This document shows, piece by piece, positions 15,011 to 24,641 of a stretch of 55,122 nucleotides of DNA. The translations under genes and the position numbers were made by a program. Source of the DNA: Eubacterium sp. (GTDB taxonomy: Bacteria > Bacillota > Clostridia > Lachnospirales > Lachnospiraceae); NCBI GenBank assembly GCA_017634475.1, contig JAGBNH010000106.1:1-55122 (forward strand), read 5' to 3'. The notes under the pieces are model-generated. The model was not told where the DNA came from. It saw only the letters and a list, made by a program, of their open reading frames with translations, and ran no database searches. Each line of letters starts with the position of its first letter. The first letter of the stretch is position 1.

Positions 15011-15553
15011 TTATCTGTACTGCAGGAGATCTGCTACCTCCTTACGGGGCACCGGATCCGGAACGAACTTCGGATATCCGATGGCCAGCAGACAGGATAC
15101 GCTCTGTCCCTCAGGAAGACCAATGATCTCTGCGATCTTCGCCTCATCGAAGATCCCCATCATCACGCTTCCCACGCCAAGGCTGTGTGCTGCCAGAGAG
15201 AAGGTCTGGGTTGCGATACCCGCATCGAACATTTCCCAACGGTCACCCTTGGAGGTGGTAAAGGATCCGTCACGTTCATAACCGCAGCGTTTATTCACGG
15301 TGGCAACCACCACCAGCTGCTTTGCCTTGGAGATGGTCTTCTGATTTCCTTCGAAACCAAGCACCGCATCCTCGCAGATCTTCCGGATCATTTCCGCATC
15401 CTCGATAACGATATAGCGGGTGGTCTGGGTGTTCTTCCAGGACGGGGCAAATCTGGCAAGATCGATGATCTTCTCGATGGTTGCGTGATCTACCGGTTCA
15501 TCCGTAAAACGGCGAACGCTTCTTCTTTCCTTTACACAGGTTTCAAAATCCAT
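15011..15553 (-). CDS. Nitroreductase family FMN-dependent oxidoreductase
   Basis: 180 residues with the nitroreductase fold: RRSVRRFTDEPVD at the N-terminus (FMN phosphate contacts), APSWKNTQTTRYIVI, then the TQTFSLAAHSLGVGSVMMG helix and IGYPKFVPDP near the end. These dimeric flavoproteins reduce nitroaromatics, quinones or flavins using NAD(P)H. The natural substrate cannot be told from sequence. AAGGAGGAGTTACTT precedes the ATG. It lies 28 bases upstream of topB on the same strand and is probably co-transcribed, though the functions look unrelated. Confidence 0.9.
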   Translation of the reverse strand: MDFETCVKERRSVRRFTDEPVDHATIEKIIDLARFAPSWKNTQTTRYIVIEDAEMIRKICEDAVLGFEGNQKTISKAKQLVVVATVNKRCGYERDGSFTTSKGDRWEMFDAGIATQTFSLAAHSLGVGSVMMGIFDEAKIAEIIGLPEGQSVSCLLAIGYPKFVPDPVPRKEVADLLQYR

Positions 15554-15568
15554 AAGTAACTCCTCCTT

Positions 15569-15596
15569 TTGTTCTACTGGAATTTTACTATAAAAT
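15569..15596 (+). promoter_or_regulatory. Candidate promoter of rnpB
   Basis: -35 TTGTTC (15569-15574), a 16-base spacer and -10 TAAAAT (15591-15596); TATAAA at 15589 overlaps. A start near 15603 would fit the RNA's 5' end. Assignment is tentative. Confidence 0.4.
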
Positions 15597-15613
15597 ATGT
15601 TACACTTACACCC

Positions 15614-15952
15614 GTCGAGCAGGACAGGTGATCGCGGCTGACTAAAAGTCAGGTGAGGAAAGTCCGGGCTTCACAGGGCAGGATGCCGGATAACGTCCGG
15701 CGGAGGCGACTCCCGGGAAAGTGCAACAGAAATATACCGCCGGTTTCCACCGGTAAGGGTGAAATGGCGAGGTAAGAGCTCACCGCTGCGCTGGTAACAG
15801 AGCAGGCTCTGTAAACCCCAGCCGAAGCAAGACCAAGTTTGGACCATACGGCTGCCCGCCGTGTCCATGGTAGGTTGCTTGAGCCATACGGTAACGTATG
15901 GACTAGATAGATGATCACCCACGACATAACCCGGCTTATCGTTCTGCTCGAC
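15614..15952 (+). ncRNA. rnpB: RNase P RNA
   Basis: The ends pair as GTCGAGCA (15614-15621) with TGCTCGAC (15945-15952), forming P1. Conserved region I reads GAGGAAAGTCCGGGCTTC at about 15655. Further landmarks are ACAGAAATATACCGCC, GGTAAGGGTGAAATGGCGAGGT split around P11-P12, GTAAGAGCTCACCGC, and the P4-closing part with GATAGATGATCACCC and CATAACCCGGCTTATC. The layout fits the ancestral type A. The RNA is the catalytic subunit that trims tRNA 5' leaders. It lies alone on the plus strand between nitroreductase and nucleoside kinase genes. Confidence 0.95.
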
Positions 15953-15986
15953 TTTCTGATCAGTGCTCTGCAGCAGGCACTCTCTG

Positions 15987-17672
15987 CTATATCTCGAAGC
16001 ATCCGCCGCCGATGAATTCCCTGAGGAGGGAATTGGCCGGAACCGTACTCGAATCGATCCCCAGAAAATACTCCATGAACTTCAGCAAACGCTTTGCTTC
16101 ATAGAACTCATCCGAATCCTGCGGCACCGTAAAGAGCAGCGGTTCCACCTGGATCTTCAATGCCGGCAGCTCATAGATCAGCGCCGAGTTGAACATGGCG
16201 TCCGCTTCATTCTGGTACGGAAAGATATTGTTCTCTTCTCCGCGTCTCACAGAATCCCACATTTTAATTGTCCTTGCCGCATTATTTCCCCGGGTCCTTG
16301 CATCCCGGAGGATCCGCCGCAGCAGGCGGTTATCCGAAGTGGATATCCGGTTATGCTCATCCAGGTTCAGCGGCGTTAACGCACTGATATAGATCTTATA
16401 GCTGGAATCCGAAGGAAGCGCATAAGTAGAGGCCGGGTTCAGCGCATGAATGCCCTCCACCACCAGTACGTCATCCGGCGCAAGCTTTAGTGTCCGGCCA
16501 TCATACTTCTTCTCTCCGCTGGTGAAATCGAATTTCGGCATGTCCACCTCTTCGCCCCGGAGCAGACGCTCCATGCAGCTGTTAAACAGCTCCAGATCCA
16601 TGGCGTTGATGGACTCAAAATCATAGTTGCCCTTCTCGTCCCGCGGGGTATCCACCCGTTCCTTAAAGAAGTTATCCATGGCGATGGGATGCGGTGTCAG
16701 ACCGTGTGCCCGAAGCTGAATGGATAATCGGTTGGAAAATGTGGTCTTACCCGAGGAGGATGGTCCTGCGATCAGGATCAGCTTCCGTCCCAGGCGATGG
16801 ATCTCTTCCGCCACATCGGCGATCTGCTTCTCCATCAGGGCTTCCTGCACCTGGATCAGTTCATTCAGATGGCCTTTGCAGATCTCGGAATTCAGTTGTC
16901 CCACACCACTGATCCCCAGCTGGCTTCCCCAGTCCTCCGCCTTCCGGAGGGCGTGATACAGCTTGTCCGGCGCCTTATATCCGTCACCCATTTCCAGGCT
17001 GTTACGCAGGGGCAGTACAAGAACAAAGCCGTCATCATATTTGGAAATGTCAAAATGGATCAGGCCCTCCGTATTCGGAAGCATATATCCATAGCAGTAA
17101 TCCTCATAACCGTCCAGGAAGTACAGATTTACGCGGCTTGCCCGCCGGTACCGGAACAACTCGGCCTTCTGCTCAAGCCCCCAGTCCTCGAACATTTCCA
17201 CCGCTTCCTGGGTCGTCACCACCTTCTTCTCAATGGGCAGCGCCTGTCCGGTGAGATGCAGCATGGCGGCCTTAAGCTGTGTAAGTTCAGCCTCTGTCGG
17301 TACCTGGATCTCATTTTTCCGGTTACGGATGGTACAATAGTAACCCTGCCCCAGCGAATAAAGAAGCTGGATCTTCATGGACGGGAACACATCCCTGGTG
17401 GCCCTCAGCATAAGCAGGACCAGACTTCGTTTATACATATCGTAGCCGATGGGATCCTCGGTAGTGACGATGGTATACTCTCCGGGCTTGTAGACCTTCA
17501 GTCCCAGTTCCACAAGGCGAAGACCGCGCTTTGCCGCGGCTATACGCCCATACCGGAAATCTGCAGGCCATCTATCCCGCACAAGTGTCGCCAGGGGCGT
17601 TCCCGCCTCCGTCTCGAAAACCTCTTCCTCGGCTCCATACCGTATCTTTACGGTGATCAGTTTATTTCCCAA
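15987..17672 (-). CDS. Nucleoside (uridine-type) kinase with N-terminal ThrRS-like domains
   Basis: 561 residues. Residues 1-60 resemble a TGS domain and about 60-250 the second additional domain of threonyl-tRNA synthetase, including the HFDISKYDDGFVLVLP segment. From about 285 comes a P-loop kinase of the uridine kinase/phosphoribulokinase group with Walker A GPSSSGKTTF, then MDNFFKERVDTPRD, and the base segment VVEGIHALNP. This architecture is conserved in Clostridia and usually called nucleoside kinase. The substrate is inferred to be uridine or cytidine. The start is TTG at 17672 with GGGGAG eight bases upstream. It is last in the dgt-dnaG-rpoD-trmK run. Confidence 0.88.
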   Translation of the reverse strand: MGNKLITVKIRYGAEEEVFETEAGTPLATLVRDRWPADFRYGRIAAAKRGLRLVELGLKVYKPGEYTIVTTEDPIGYDMYKRSLVLLMLRATRDVFPSMKIQLLYSLGQGYYCTIRNRKNEIQVPTEAELTQLKAAMLHLTGQALPIEKKVVTTQEAVEMFEDWGLEQKAELFRYRRASRVNLYFLDGYEDYCYGYMLPNTEGLIHFDISKYDDGFVLVLPLRNSLEMGDGYKAPDKLYHALRKAEDWGSQLGISGVGQLNSEICKGHLNELIQVQEALMEKQIADVAEEIHRLGRKLILIAGPSSSGKTTFSNRLSIQLRAHGLTPHPIAMDNFFKERVDTPRDEKGNYDFESINAMDLELFNSCMERLLRGEEVDMPKFDFTSGEKKYDGRTLKLAPDDVLVVEGIHALNPASTYALPSDSSYKIYISALTPLNLDEHNRISTSDNRLLRRILRDARTRGNNAARTIKMWDSVRRGEENNIFPYQNEADAMFNSALIYELPALKIQVEPLLFTVPQDSDEFYEAKRLLKFMEYFLGIDSSTVPANSLLREFIGGGCFEI

Positions 17673-17721
17673 TAGTTTTTCTCCCCATTTCGTTTCGTCA
17701 GACCTGCCGGCTTACCCACCG

Positions 17722-18669
17722 TCAGCCGATCAGACTCTGTATATACCTGTTCTCCTCCAATTGCCGCCTGATGGTTCCGCTCCGGGCTCTTGCCGCAGGG
17801 GTTTTCTGTCCTGCCAGACTCTTCAGCAGGTCCTCCAGCCCCCTGGCTTCCCACACCAGGAACTCCCGAAAGGCATCCGAGGGATGCTCCGGAAGATATT
17901 TGCCGTACATCATGTACTGCTTTGCTTCTTCATCGGAAACCGGGGCAGGAAGATTCATTCCCACCTTACAGTTCAGGATAAAATACCACTTTCCTTCTTC
18001 AGAGAGACATTTCTCTTCCGTAATGAAAATGTTCATTTTCCGGAGCTCATACCGCACCAGCCTGAGATCCGACTGGGGCGAGAGCACCAGCTGCATTCCC
18101 GAACGAAGCTTATCTGCTCCGTTGTGCAGGATGTCGATGATCAGATGCCCGCCCATTCCGGCGATCACAAGAGCATCTGCCTCTCCCCTGGAAAGTCCGG
18201 CAAGGCCGTCCGACTTCCGGAGCGTGATCCTGTTGATCCAGTCCGGCCCGCCGGTCTGGTCCCCGTCTGAACTGCTGGCCGGTTCTTCTGTTGTTCCGAA
18301 TCCGGTTTCACCATTCGGCTTTTCCGATGCATCGTTTCCGTTTTCACCATTCGGTTCATTTGCCGCTGCATCTCCGGTTTCACCATTCGACTCTTTTGTC
18401 GTACCATTTGCGGTTTCACTGCCCGACTCATTCGCCGTTGCAGTTCCGGCTGCCTTGCTGTACTTTCCGTCCTGCTCCGCAGCTGCCCGGATATTCTCTT
18501 CGGCGATCTTCAGCGGTCCGTCTCCGATGTCCATGGCCAGCACGGTGCAGTTTTTCTTTCTTGCCAGCTCCAGACTCACATAGGCATGATCACAGCCGAT
18601 ATCCGCAACCCGCTGATCCGGCCTTACCATATCCACGATCGCCTGAAGCCGTTCTCCTAATTCCTTCAT
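17722..18669 (-). CDS. trmK: tRNA (adenine-22-N1)-methyltransferase with an inserted repeat region
   Basis: 315 residues; TrmK is normally about 225-240. The SAM-binding motif VADIGCDHAYV lies at 21-31 and AMDIGDGPL at 45-53. Residues 66-142 are a low-complexity insertion made largely of 12-residue repeats ending NGETG, with no match to the methyltransferase fold. The fold resumes at WINRITLRKSDGL and VIAGMGGHLI (169-177, catalytic-site region), and the C-terminal coiled coil follows. TrmK methylates N1 of A22 in tRNA. The insertion falls in the surface loop after motif II, so activity may survive. GGGGGGA precedes the ATG. Placement right after rpoD is the conserved Firmicute order. Confidence 0.92.
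   Translation of the reverse strand: MKELGERLQAIVDMVRPDQRVADIGCDHAYVSLELARKKNCTVLAMDIGDGPLKIAEENIRAAAEQDGKYSKAAGTATANESGSETANGTTKESNGETGDAAANEPNGENGNDASEKPNGETGFGTTEEPASSSDGDQTGGPDWINRITLRKSDGLAGLSRGEADALVIAGMGGHLIIDILHNGADKLRSGMQLVLSPQSDLRLVRYELRKMNIFITEEKCLSEEGKWYFILNCKVGMNLPAPVSDEEAKQYMMYGKYLPEHPSDAFREFLVWEARGLEDLLKSLAGQKTPAARARSGTIRRQLEENRYIQSLIG
18302..18445 (-). repeat. Four tandem 36-bp repeats inside trmK
   Basis: Units at 18302, 18338, 18374 and 18410 share CCGGTTTCACCATTCG and a 36-base period, with a degraded partial unit before 18302. They stay in frame and encode 12-residue blocks such as DAAANEPNGENG. The perfect multiple-of-three period means slippage changes protein length without frameshift. 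Confidence 0.92.
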
Positions 18670-18692
18670 GTCAATTCCCCCCGCATGCTGTC

Positions 18693-20291
18693 TTAGTACA
18701 GGAACTCCTTCAGTTTGCGATAACGGGAAGGATGACGGAGCTTCCGAAGCGCCTTGGCCTCGATCTGACGGATACGCTCACGGGTAACATTGAACTCCCG
18801 TCCAACTTCCTCCAGGGTACGCGCCCTGCCGTCATCCAGTCCGAACCGGAGACGGAGTACCTTGCGTTCACGATCGGTCAAGGTCTCCAATACCTTATCC
18901 AGCTCTTCCTTCAGCAGGGTAAATGCTGCTGCCTCGGAAGGTACCGGCATGTTATCATCCTGGATGAAATCGCCCAGATGGCTGTCCTCTTCTTCACCGA
19001 TGGGGGTTTCCAGAGAAACCGGCTCCTGGGAGATTTTCAGGATCTCACGTACACGTTCTACAGAAACATCCATCTCCTCTGCAATCTCCTCCGGGGAAGG
19101 TTCACGCCCCAGATTCTGCAGCAGCTGACGGGAAACCCGGATCAGCTTGTTAATGGTCTCAACCATATGCACCGGGATACGGATCGTACGGGCCTGATCG
19201 GCAATGGCTCTGGTGATGGCCTGACGGATCCACCATGTAGCATAGGTGGAGAACTTATATCCCTTACGATAATCAAACTTCTCAACTGCCTTGATAAGAC
19301 CCAGATTTCCTTCCTGGATCAGATCCAGGAACAGCATGCCGCGTCCCACATAACGCTTTGCAATACTTACCACCAGTCGGAGGTTGGCCTCTGCCAGCTT
19401 CTGCTTGGCAGCCTCATCGCCGTCCTCGATCCGCTTAGCCAGCTCGGTCTCCTCCTCTGCGGACAGAAGCGGAACCTTACCGATCTCTTTCAGATACATA
19501 CGCACCGGATCCTCCAGAGATACGCCTTCCGGTACGGAGATATCCATGTGCTCAACGTCGATCTCTTCCTCATCCCCCTCGAAGAACTCCATCTCTTCTT
19601 CCGGAGTGGGTTCCTCATCCTCGGTAATGGTCAGCACATCTACGCCATTATTCTCAAAGAACTCCAGACATACTGCCAGCATATCCGGCTCCAGCATAAC
19701 GCTGGAATCCTTGAAGGTTTCAATGATCTCGGAATCCTCGATCACGTTCTTCTTCTTCCGGGCATTCTTCAGCAGCTCGTCCAGCTTCTTCTTGATCTCG
19801 GGGCGCTCCAGGATCGCTCTTGCGCGCTTGCGGGCTTCCCCGTTATCCTCTTCCATGTCCAGATCGTCAATGGCGGAAAGCACATCCCGCTCTTCCATAT
19901 TGAGATCATCGAACTCCACAGGCTCGGATTCTGCCAGATACTTATCTGCCTGCGCCTCCAGCTCCTCAGCGTTCATTTCCTCCAGAGCCTTCTCAGCCCG
20001 TTCTTCCTCAGCCTTTTCCGCAACGAATTCATCCTCCGCCTCTTCCGTTTCGGCTGCCGGTTCCTCCGGTTCCATGACCGAAGCCCGCTTAAGTTCGGCA
20101 GTCTCAGCCATTTCCGCTGCTTCTTTAGCTTCAGCCTTCACCTTGCTTTTCTTCGGAGCTACTGTTTTCTTTGCACTTTCCTTCTTGGAAGCTTCTTTTT
20201 TCTCCGTCTCTTTTTTCGGCGCAGGACTCTTCTCTGCTTCAGGACTTACTTTCATTTCAACCTCTTTCTCGCTTGCTTTTTTTGTTGCCAT
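18693..20291 (-). CDS. rpoD: RNA polymerase primary sigma factor (sigma-70/SigA)
   Basis: 532 residues. Residues 1-110 are a Lys/Ala/Glu-rich extension absent from most SigA proteins. Region 1.1-like helices follow, then region 1.2 ([11 protein letters not shown]), region 2 ([20 protein letters not shown] and [12 protein letters not shown], the -10 binding and melting helices), region 3 (HMVETINKL) and region 4.2 ([20 protein letters not shown], the -35 helix-turn-helix). It directs RNA polymerase to housekeeping promoters such as the TTGACA/TATAAT sites noted in this window. It sits between dnaG and trmK as in the macromolecular synthesis operon. The basic tail resembles those on the DUF6465 and DUF1836 proteins. 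Confidence 0.97.
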   Translation of the reverse strand: MATKKASEKEVEMKVSPEAEKSPAPKKETEKKEASKKESAKKTVAPKKSKVKAEAKEAAEMAETAELKRASVMEPEEPAAETEEAEDEFVAEKAEEERAEKALEEMNAEELEAQADKYLAESEPVEFDDLNMEERDVLSAIDDLDMEEDNGEARKRARAILERPEIKKKLDELLKNARKKKNVIEDSEIIETFKDSSVMLEPDMLAVCLEFFENNGVDVLTITEDEEPTPEEEMEFFEGDEEEIDVEHMDISVPEGVSLEDPVRMYLKEIGKVPLLSAEEETELAKRIEDGDEAAKQKLAEANLRLVVSIAKRYVGRGMLFLDLIQEGNLGLIKAVEKFDYRKGYKFSTYATWWIRQAITRAIADQARTIRIPVHMVETINKLIRVSRQLLQNLGREPSPEEIAEEMDVSVERVREILKISQEPVSLETPIGEEEDSHLGDFIQDDNMPVPSEAAAFTLLKEELDKVLETLTDRERKVLRLRFGLDDGRARTLEEVGREFNVTRERIRQIEAKALRKLRHPSRYRKLKEFLY

Positions 20292-20411
20292 TATTTTCCC
20301 CTCTCACATATTTGATGCTGGGGACGAATGATTTTGCCCCCGGCTGAAAATCCGCAGCATGCACACTGCATGTGCAATGTATTACTCACGGTCCCTGTCC
20401 AAACCTGCGGA

Positions 20412-22244
20412 TCACAGAGTGATCACCAGCTTCTGGAGTTCCCGCTTTCGCTTTGCATTTTCAAATGCACTTCCTTCGCCCTTACGAAGGGCTTCGTCGA
20501 TCCTTCGGAGCTTCACTCTCCGGACCAGCTCCGTGATGGCCTTCTCCATGGCCAGCTTGTCCAAAGCCTCCCCTCCTTCTTCGGAAGAAGCAAAGGGCAG
20601 CTCCCGGGACATCACACCTGCCATTCTGCTCTGCTCCTCCTCATCCTGACACTTTGCCAGGATCAGCGCCGGCTGAAGCTTTCCTTCCTCCCGGTACTGG
20701 CGAAACAGCTCATCCGCCACGGGGCGTGCTTCAGCGGAGAAATCCTCCTCGGAGATGATCCCCTTAAGCTTCCCGAAGAGTTCCGGCCGGTTCACCATCC
20801 AGGTGATAAGTGTTTCCTCCGTAAGATCCTCCGATGACGGAGCTCTCGCTTCTGTGGAGGTTACAGCGCTCCGCGCTGCCTGTCCTCTGCTCTGTACCCT
20901 GCTCCGCTCCCAGTCAGGATTCCGGCTCTGGTCGGGTTGTGTCTCAAGCCCCAGTGTACCTACCCGGGTCACCTCCTGCTTCAGGACGCCCTGATCCAGT
21001 CGGAACTCTTCCGCCACGGATTCAATATAACTGGCCCGCTCGGCCTTGCTCTTGATCCCTGCTATGGAAACCGCCGTCTCGTGGATAAACTTCGCCTTTT
21101 CCTCCGGATCCGTGAGGCGCCTTTGCTTTGCCATCTGCCGGATCTCATACAGCCTTCCGGGGATAGCGTCCCGTATCCGCTGCTCATAGGCCTCCGGCCC
21201 CTCTGCGGACAGGAATTCATCCGGATCCTTATGGGGCGACAGATCGATGACCCGTTGGGAGATATCCATGCTGCGAAGGATCCTTATCGCCTTCGCCAGG
21301 GCGTTCTGCCCTGCACCGTCGCTGTCGTAGGCCAGATATACCTCCTGGGTAAACCGGCGGATCAGGGACGCATGCCCCTGGGTAAATGCCGTTCCCAGCG
21401 ACGCCACGGCATTGTCAAAGCCTGCCTGATGCTGGGTGATCACATCCATATAGCCCTCGCAAAGGATCACGCCCTTGCGCCTGCTCCGTCTGGCGATGTT
21501 CATGGCAAAGAGATTCCGGCTCTTATCAAAGAGCTCCGTCTCTCTGGTGTTGACATATTTGGGCTTTCCGTCTCCCAGAACACGCCCGCCGAAGCCGATG
21601 CATTTCCCGTTGATATCCATGATGGGAACCATCACCCGGTTCCAGAACACGTCATGTCCGCCCTTTCGCTCGTCGTAATTCACCAACCCGGTATCCCGGA
21701 TCAGATCATCGGGGAAGCCTCTCTGCTTCAGATATTTATACAGATCATCCGCATAAATGTCCGCATACCCCAGGGCGAAACGGTGAATGGTCTCATCCGT
21801 AAAATGCCGCTTATCCCGGTAATACTTATACCCGGCAGCTCCCCGTTCCGTCTTGGTGAGCAGATAATGGAAATATGCAGCGGCTGCCGTATTGATCTCT
21901 TTTAATTTCGTTTTACGGTCGTAGGCCTGCTGTTCCTCCTGGGACAGCTTCACCTCCGGAAGGGCCACCCCCACCCGGTCGGCCAGAAGCTTCACCGCCT
22001 CCGCAAAACTGAAATTCTCATATTTCTGAACAAATTTGATCACATCTCCGCCTTCGTGACAGCCAAAGCAGTAAAAGAACTGTTTCTGTCTGTTCACGGA
22101 GAAGGAAGGGGTTTTCTCTGTATGAAACGGACAACAGCAGCTGTAATTACTGCCCGACCGTTTCAGGTGAAGATACCCGGACACCACATCCACGATATCA
22201 TTCCTGGAAACCACTTCATCGATCACTTCCTGAGGATAATACAT
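20412..22244 (-). CDS. dnaG: DNA primase
   Basis: 610 residues. The N-terminal zinc ribbon has CCCPFHTEKTPSFSV followed by FYCFGCHEGGD. The catalytic core has EGYMDVI and AYDSDGAGQNA, the Toprim acidic motifs, and FGGRVLGDGKPKY. The C-terminal third is the helicase-binding region. DnaG makes RNA primers on the lagging strand with DnaB. The ATG lies in the dgt-dnaG-rpoD order, 98 bases after dgt and 120 bases before rpoD. All key residues are present. Confidence 0.97.
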   Translation of the reverse strand: MYYPQEVIDEVVSRNDIVDVVSGYLHLKRSGSNYSCCCPFHTEKTPSFSVNRQKQFFYCFGCHEGGDVIKFVQKYENFSFAEAVKLLADRVGVALPEVKLSQEEQQAYDRKTKLKEINTAAAAYFHYLLTKTERGAAGYKYYRDKRHFTDETIHRFALGYADIYADDLYKYLKQRGFPDDLIRDTGLVNYDERKGGHDVFWNRVMVPIMDINGKCIGFGGRVLGDGKPKYVNTRETELFDKSRNLFAMNIARRSRRKGVILCEGYMDVITQHQAGFDNAVASLGTAFTQGHASLIRRFTQEVYLAYDSDGAGQNALAKAIRILRSMDISQRVIDLSPHKDPDEFLSAEGPEAYEQRIRDAIPGRLYEIRQMAKQRRLTDPEEKAKFIHETAVSIAGIKSKAERASYIESVAEEFRLDQGVLKQEVTRVGTLGLETQPDQSRNPDWERSRVQSRGQAARSAVTSTEARAPSSEDLTEETLITWMVNRPELFGKLKGIISEEDFSAEARPVADELFRQYREEGKLQPALILAKCQDEEEQSRMAGVMSRELPFASSEEGGEALDKLAMEKAITELVRRVKLRRIDEALRKGEGSAFENAKRKRELQKLVITL

Positions 22245-22342
22245 CCCATCACCTCTCTGCCCGGCTCACCATGGAATCCCGGGCACCGATATATATGAAC
22301 ATTTACCATTTATGTTAAATACGGGCCGGACCACCGGACGGC

Positions 22343-23350
22343 TCAGGTTCTGTGCCATGCTTTGGGCAGGAAGATCTCCTCAAATTTCATGACAGCGTAA
22401 TTGTCCGTCATCCCCGCAATATAATCGCAGGTCACCCGGGTCAGTTCCTCACCCTGCTTCAGCATCTCCCGGTACTCCTCCGTCATCTCCTCCGGATGGT
22501 CAAAGTAAAACCGGTACAGCATGGCGATGATCTCTTCCGCCTTTCCTTCCTCCCCCTTGGCCATGGGATTACTGTAAAGCTCATCAAACATGTATTTCCT
22601 GAGGGAAAAGAAGGCATCGCTCACGGCATCGGACATTTTGATCCGGGGGCTGTCTATGGAATGCTCCACCAGATCCAGAATAATGGTATTGATCCTGTCC
22701 CTGGTGCTCCTTCCGAGAACGTCCGTACACCCTGCCGGCAGCATATCCTCGGTAAGTATTCCGGCCCGGATTCCATCATCAATATCGTGATTTACATAAG
22801 CTACCTTATCGCAGATCCGGACGATATCCCCCTCAAGGGTAGCCGGCTTTGCATTGGTTCCATGATTCCGGATCCCGTCCCGAACCTCCCAGGTGAGATT
22901 CAGTCCCTTTCCATCCTTTTCCAATCGTTCCACCACGCGAACACTTTGCTCACTGTGGCGGAATACGGTACCGCTGGCTGCGGAAAGGGCCCGTTCTCCC
23001 GCATGACCGAAGGGGGTGTGCCCCAGATCATGCCCCAGCGCAATGGCTTCGGTGAGCTCCTCATTTGCCCGAAGGGCCTTCGCAATGGTTCTGGCAAGCT
23101 GGGAAACCTCCAGGGTATGGGTAAGCCGCGTCCGATAATGATCCCCATAGGGCGAAAGAAAGACCTGCGTCTTATGCTTAAGCCTGCGGAAGGACTTACT
23201 GTGAATGATCCTGTCCCTGTCTCTCTGGTAAATGGTCCGGATATCGCTTTCCTCCTCCGGCACATCCCTCCCGCGGGACCGGTCACTGAATGAAGCATAT
23301 TCACTCAGACGCTCATGTTCCTCTGCTTCAAATCTTTCCCGGATCGTCAT
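22343..23350 (-). CDS. dgt: Deoxyguanosinetriphosphate triphosphohydrolase-like protein
   Basis: 335 residues from ATG 23350, chosen because GGAAGGAGGCTGT precedes it; the frame runs 18 codons further without a site. HD-domain metal ligands appear in RTRLTHTLEVSQ and GHDLGHTPFGHAGE, and the C-terminal antiviral-dGTPase helices follow. Enzymes of this family hydrolyse dNTPs to deoxynucleosides and triphosphate and so adjust the dNTP pool. It leads the dnaG-rpoD block, as in many Clostridia. A TATAAT at 23401-23396 on the minus strand is the likely -10, without a good -35. Confidence 0.92.
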   Translation of the reverse strand: MTIRERFEAEEHERLSEYASFSDRSRGRDVPEEESDIRTIYQRDRDRIIHSKSFRRLKHKTQVFLSPYGDHYRTRLTHTLEVSQLARTIAKALRANEELTEAIALGHDLGHTPFGHAGERALSAASGTVFRHSEQSVRVVERLEKDGKGLNLTWEVRDGIRNHGTNAKPATLEGDIVRICDKVAYVNHDIDDGIRAGILTEDMLPAGCTDVLGRSTRDRINTIILDLVEHSIDSPRIKMSDAVSDAFFSLRKYMFDELYSNPMAKGEEGKAEEIIAMLYRFYFDHPEEMTEEYREMLKQGEELTRVTCDYIAGMTDNYAVMKFEEIFLPKAWHRT

Positions 23351-23478
23351 ACAGCCTCCTTCCCGGAACCATGGCCAAAATAACCGTACATTCTGATTAT
23401 ACACCGCGAGATCGGGGATTACTTTTTTTTACGAAAAAAAGATTATTTTTGAAATCCGGTCAAACTTACGGATTACAC

Positions 23479-23507
23479 TTCACTACTTCCGGAAAATATG
23501 CTAAAAT
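23479..23507 (+). promoter_or_regulatory. Promoter of the DUF624 gene
   Basis: -35 TTCACT (23479-23484), a 17-base spacer and -10 TAAAAT (23502-23507) with TGC before it (extended -10). Confidence 0.55.
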
Positions 23508-23545
23508 GTAGTTTCTGACAACCATTGAATTAGGAGAAATTGCAT

Positions 23546-24562
23546 ATGGCACAAAAGAAACAACCGGAGAAACCGGACCAGAAGGAATGGCGGATGCGGA
23601 AATGGCTGGACGCTTTCGGCAACATGTTCGGTCTGAATCTCTGTTTCGTCATCGCTTCCCTTCCGGTGATCACCATCGGAGCATCCCTGTCTGCCACCTA
23701 CGCCATGGCCATTCGATTACAGGAGAACGAGGAAGAAACCATCCTGCACGGATTCATCCACGAGTTCAAAAGGAATTTTAAGCAGGCAACCATCGCCTGG
23801 CTTATCGTCCTGGCGGCAGCGGCGATCCTTCTCGCAGAAAACATTCTGGTAAACATGCCTTCAACCTCACCGGGGATCAAGGTCTTCTATACCATCGTTT
23901 TCTACCTGGAATTACTGCTTGTGGGCCTGGTACTGGCCTTTCTCTTCCCCATGATCGGAAGATATAAGACCACAGTAAAACTGGCCTTCCGTAATTCACT
24001 GCTGCTCTCCGTCGGATATGTATGGAGCGCCATCAAGATCATCGTTGCCTGGGTAGCGCCCATCGCGCTTTCCATCATCTATCCGATGATCTTCCTGTAT
24101 ACATGGTATCTGTGGCTGCTTCTGATCTTCGGGGCGATCATCTGGGGAACCAGTCATACACTGCGGTTTGTCTTTAAGAAAAATGAAGAAGCTCTGGATG
24201 CCACGGAAGAAAAGAAAAAAGAAGAAGCGAAGGAGCAAAGAAAAAAGGAAGCCGAACAGGAGGCCAAGCGGGCAAGCGGCGAGCTTCCGCCCAAGAGAGA
24301 GCTGACCGGCATCGCCAGCAAGGCAAATGTCCTGAAGGCCGAAGCTGCAAAGAACGCACCGCCGAATCCCGCCAATGCGAATTCCGGAAACAAGAACAAA
24401 AACAACGCCGGCTGGTACCGGGGTGACAAGTACAACAAGAACAGCAAGAAACCCAGTCACCCGAACAACAATAATCGTACAGTCGTAAAGAAGACCAATT
24501 CACAGAACCGGAATCCAAATGCCGGAAGAAATAACAATCAGAAACGTAAATCAGGAAAATAG
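23546..24562 (+). CDS. DUF624 (YesL-type) membrane protein with Asn/Lys-rich tail
   Basis: 338 residues. The first 210 form a DUF624 membrane protein with five or six helices (NMFGLNLCFVIASLPVITIG is the family's first helix). Residues 213-255 are a Glu/Lys coiled-coil-like stretch, and the last 70 are rich in Asn, Lys, Pro and Arg and probably disordered. DUF624 proteins often accompany sugar ABC transporters, and here one is convergent with such an operon; their molecular role is unknown. ATG 23546 has AGGAGA upstream; a TTG two codons earlier is less likely. The long polar tail is unusual for the family. Confidence 0.85.
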   Translation: MAQKKQPEKPDQKEWRMRKWLDAFGNMFGLNLCFVIASLPVITIGASLSATYAMAIRLQENEEETILHGFIHEFKRNFKQATIAWLIVLAAAAILLAENILVNMPSTSPGIKVFYTIVFYLELLLVGLVLAFLFPMIGRYKTTVKLAFRNSLLLSVGYVWSAIKIIVAWVAPIALSIIYPMIFLYTWYLWLLLIFGAIIWGTSHTLRFVFKKNEEALDATEEKKKEEAKEQRKKEAEQEAKRASGELPPKRELTGIASKANVLKAEAAKNAPPNPANANSGNKNKNNAGWYRGDKYNKNSKKPSHPNNNNRTVVKKTNSQNRNPNAGRNNNQKRKSGK

Positions 24563-24601
24563 ACAGTACCAAGTAATACAATGTTACTTTCTACAACCCA
24601 C

Positions 24602-24632
24602 AAAAAAGGCGATCCCAAACGGGATCGCCTTT
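24602..24632. terminator. Bidirectional terminator between DUF624 and the sugar ABC operon
   Basis: AAAGGCGATCCC (24605-24616) pairs perfectly with GGGATCGCCTTT (24621-24632) over an AAAC loop, flanked by A-tract and T-tract. It serves both convergent units. Confidence 0.9.
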
Positions 24633-24641
24633 ATTATAAGA

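Noticed and set aside
15649-16002. Open frames on the minus strand across rnpB
   Set aside because: The region folds as RNase P RNA with all conserved blocks, so these frames are incidental.
18302-18445. 36-bp repeats in trmK as a CRISPR array
   Set aside because: The units are directly adjacent without unique spacers and stay in the protein's reading frame.
18291-20315. A 674-codon open frame antisense to rpoD and trmK
   Set aside because: It is the complement of two certain genes, has an amino-acid content typical of reverse-strand shadows, and has no ribosome binding site.
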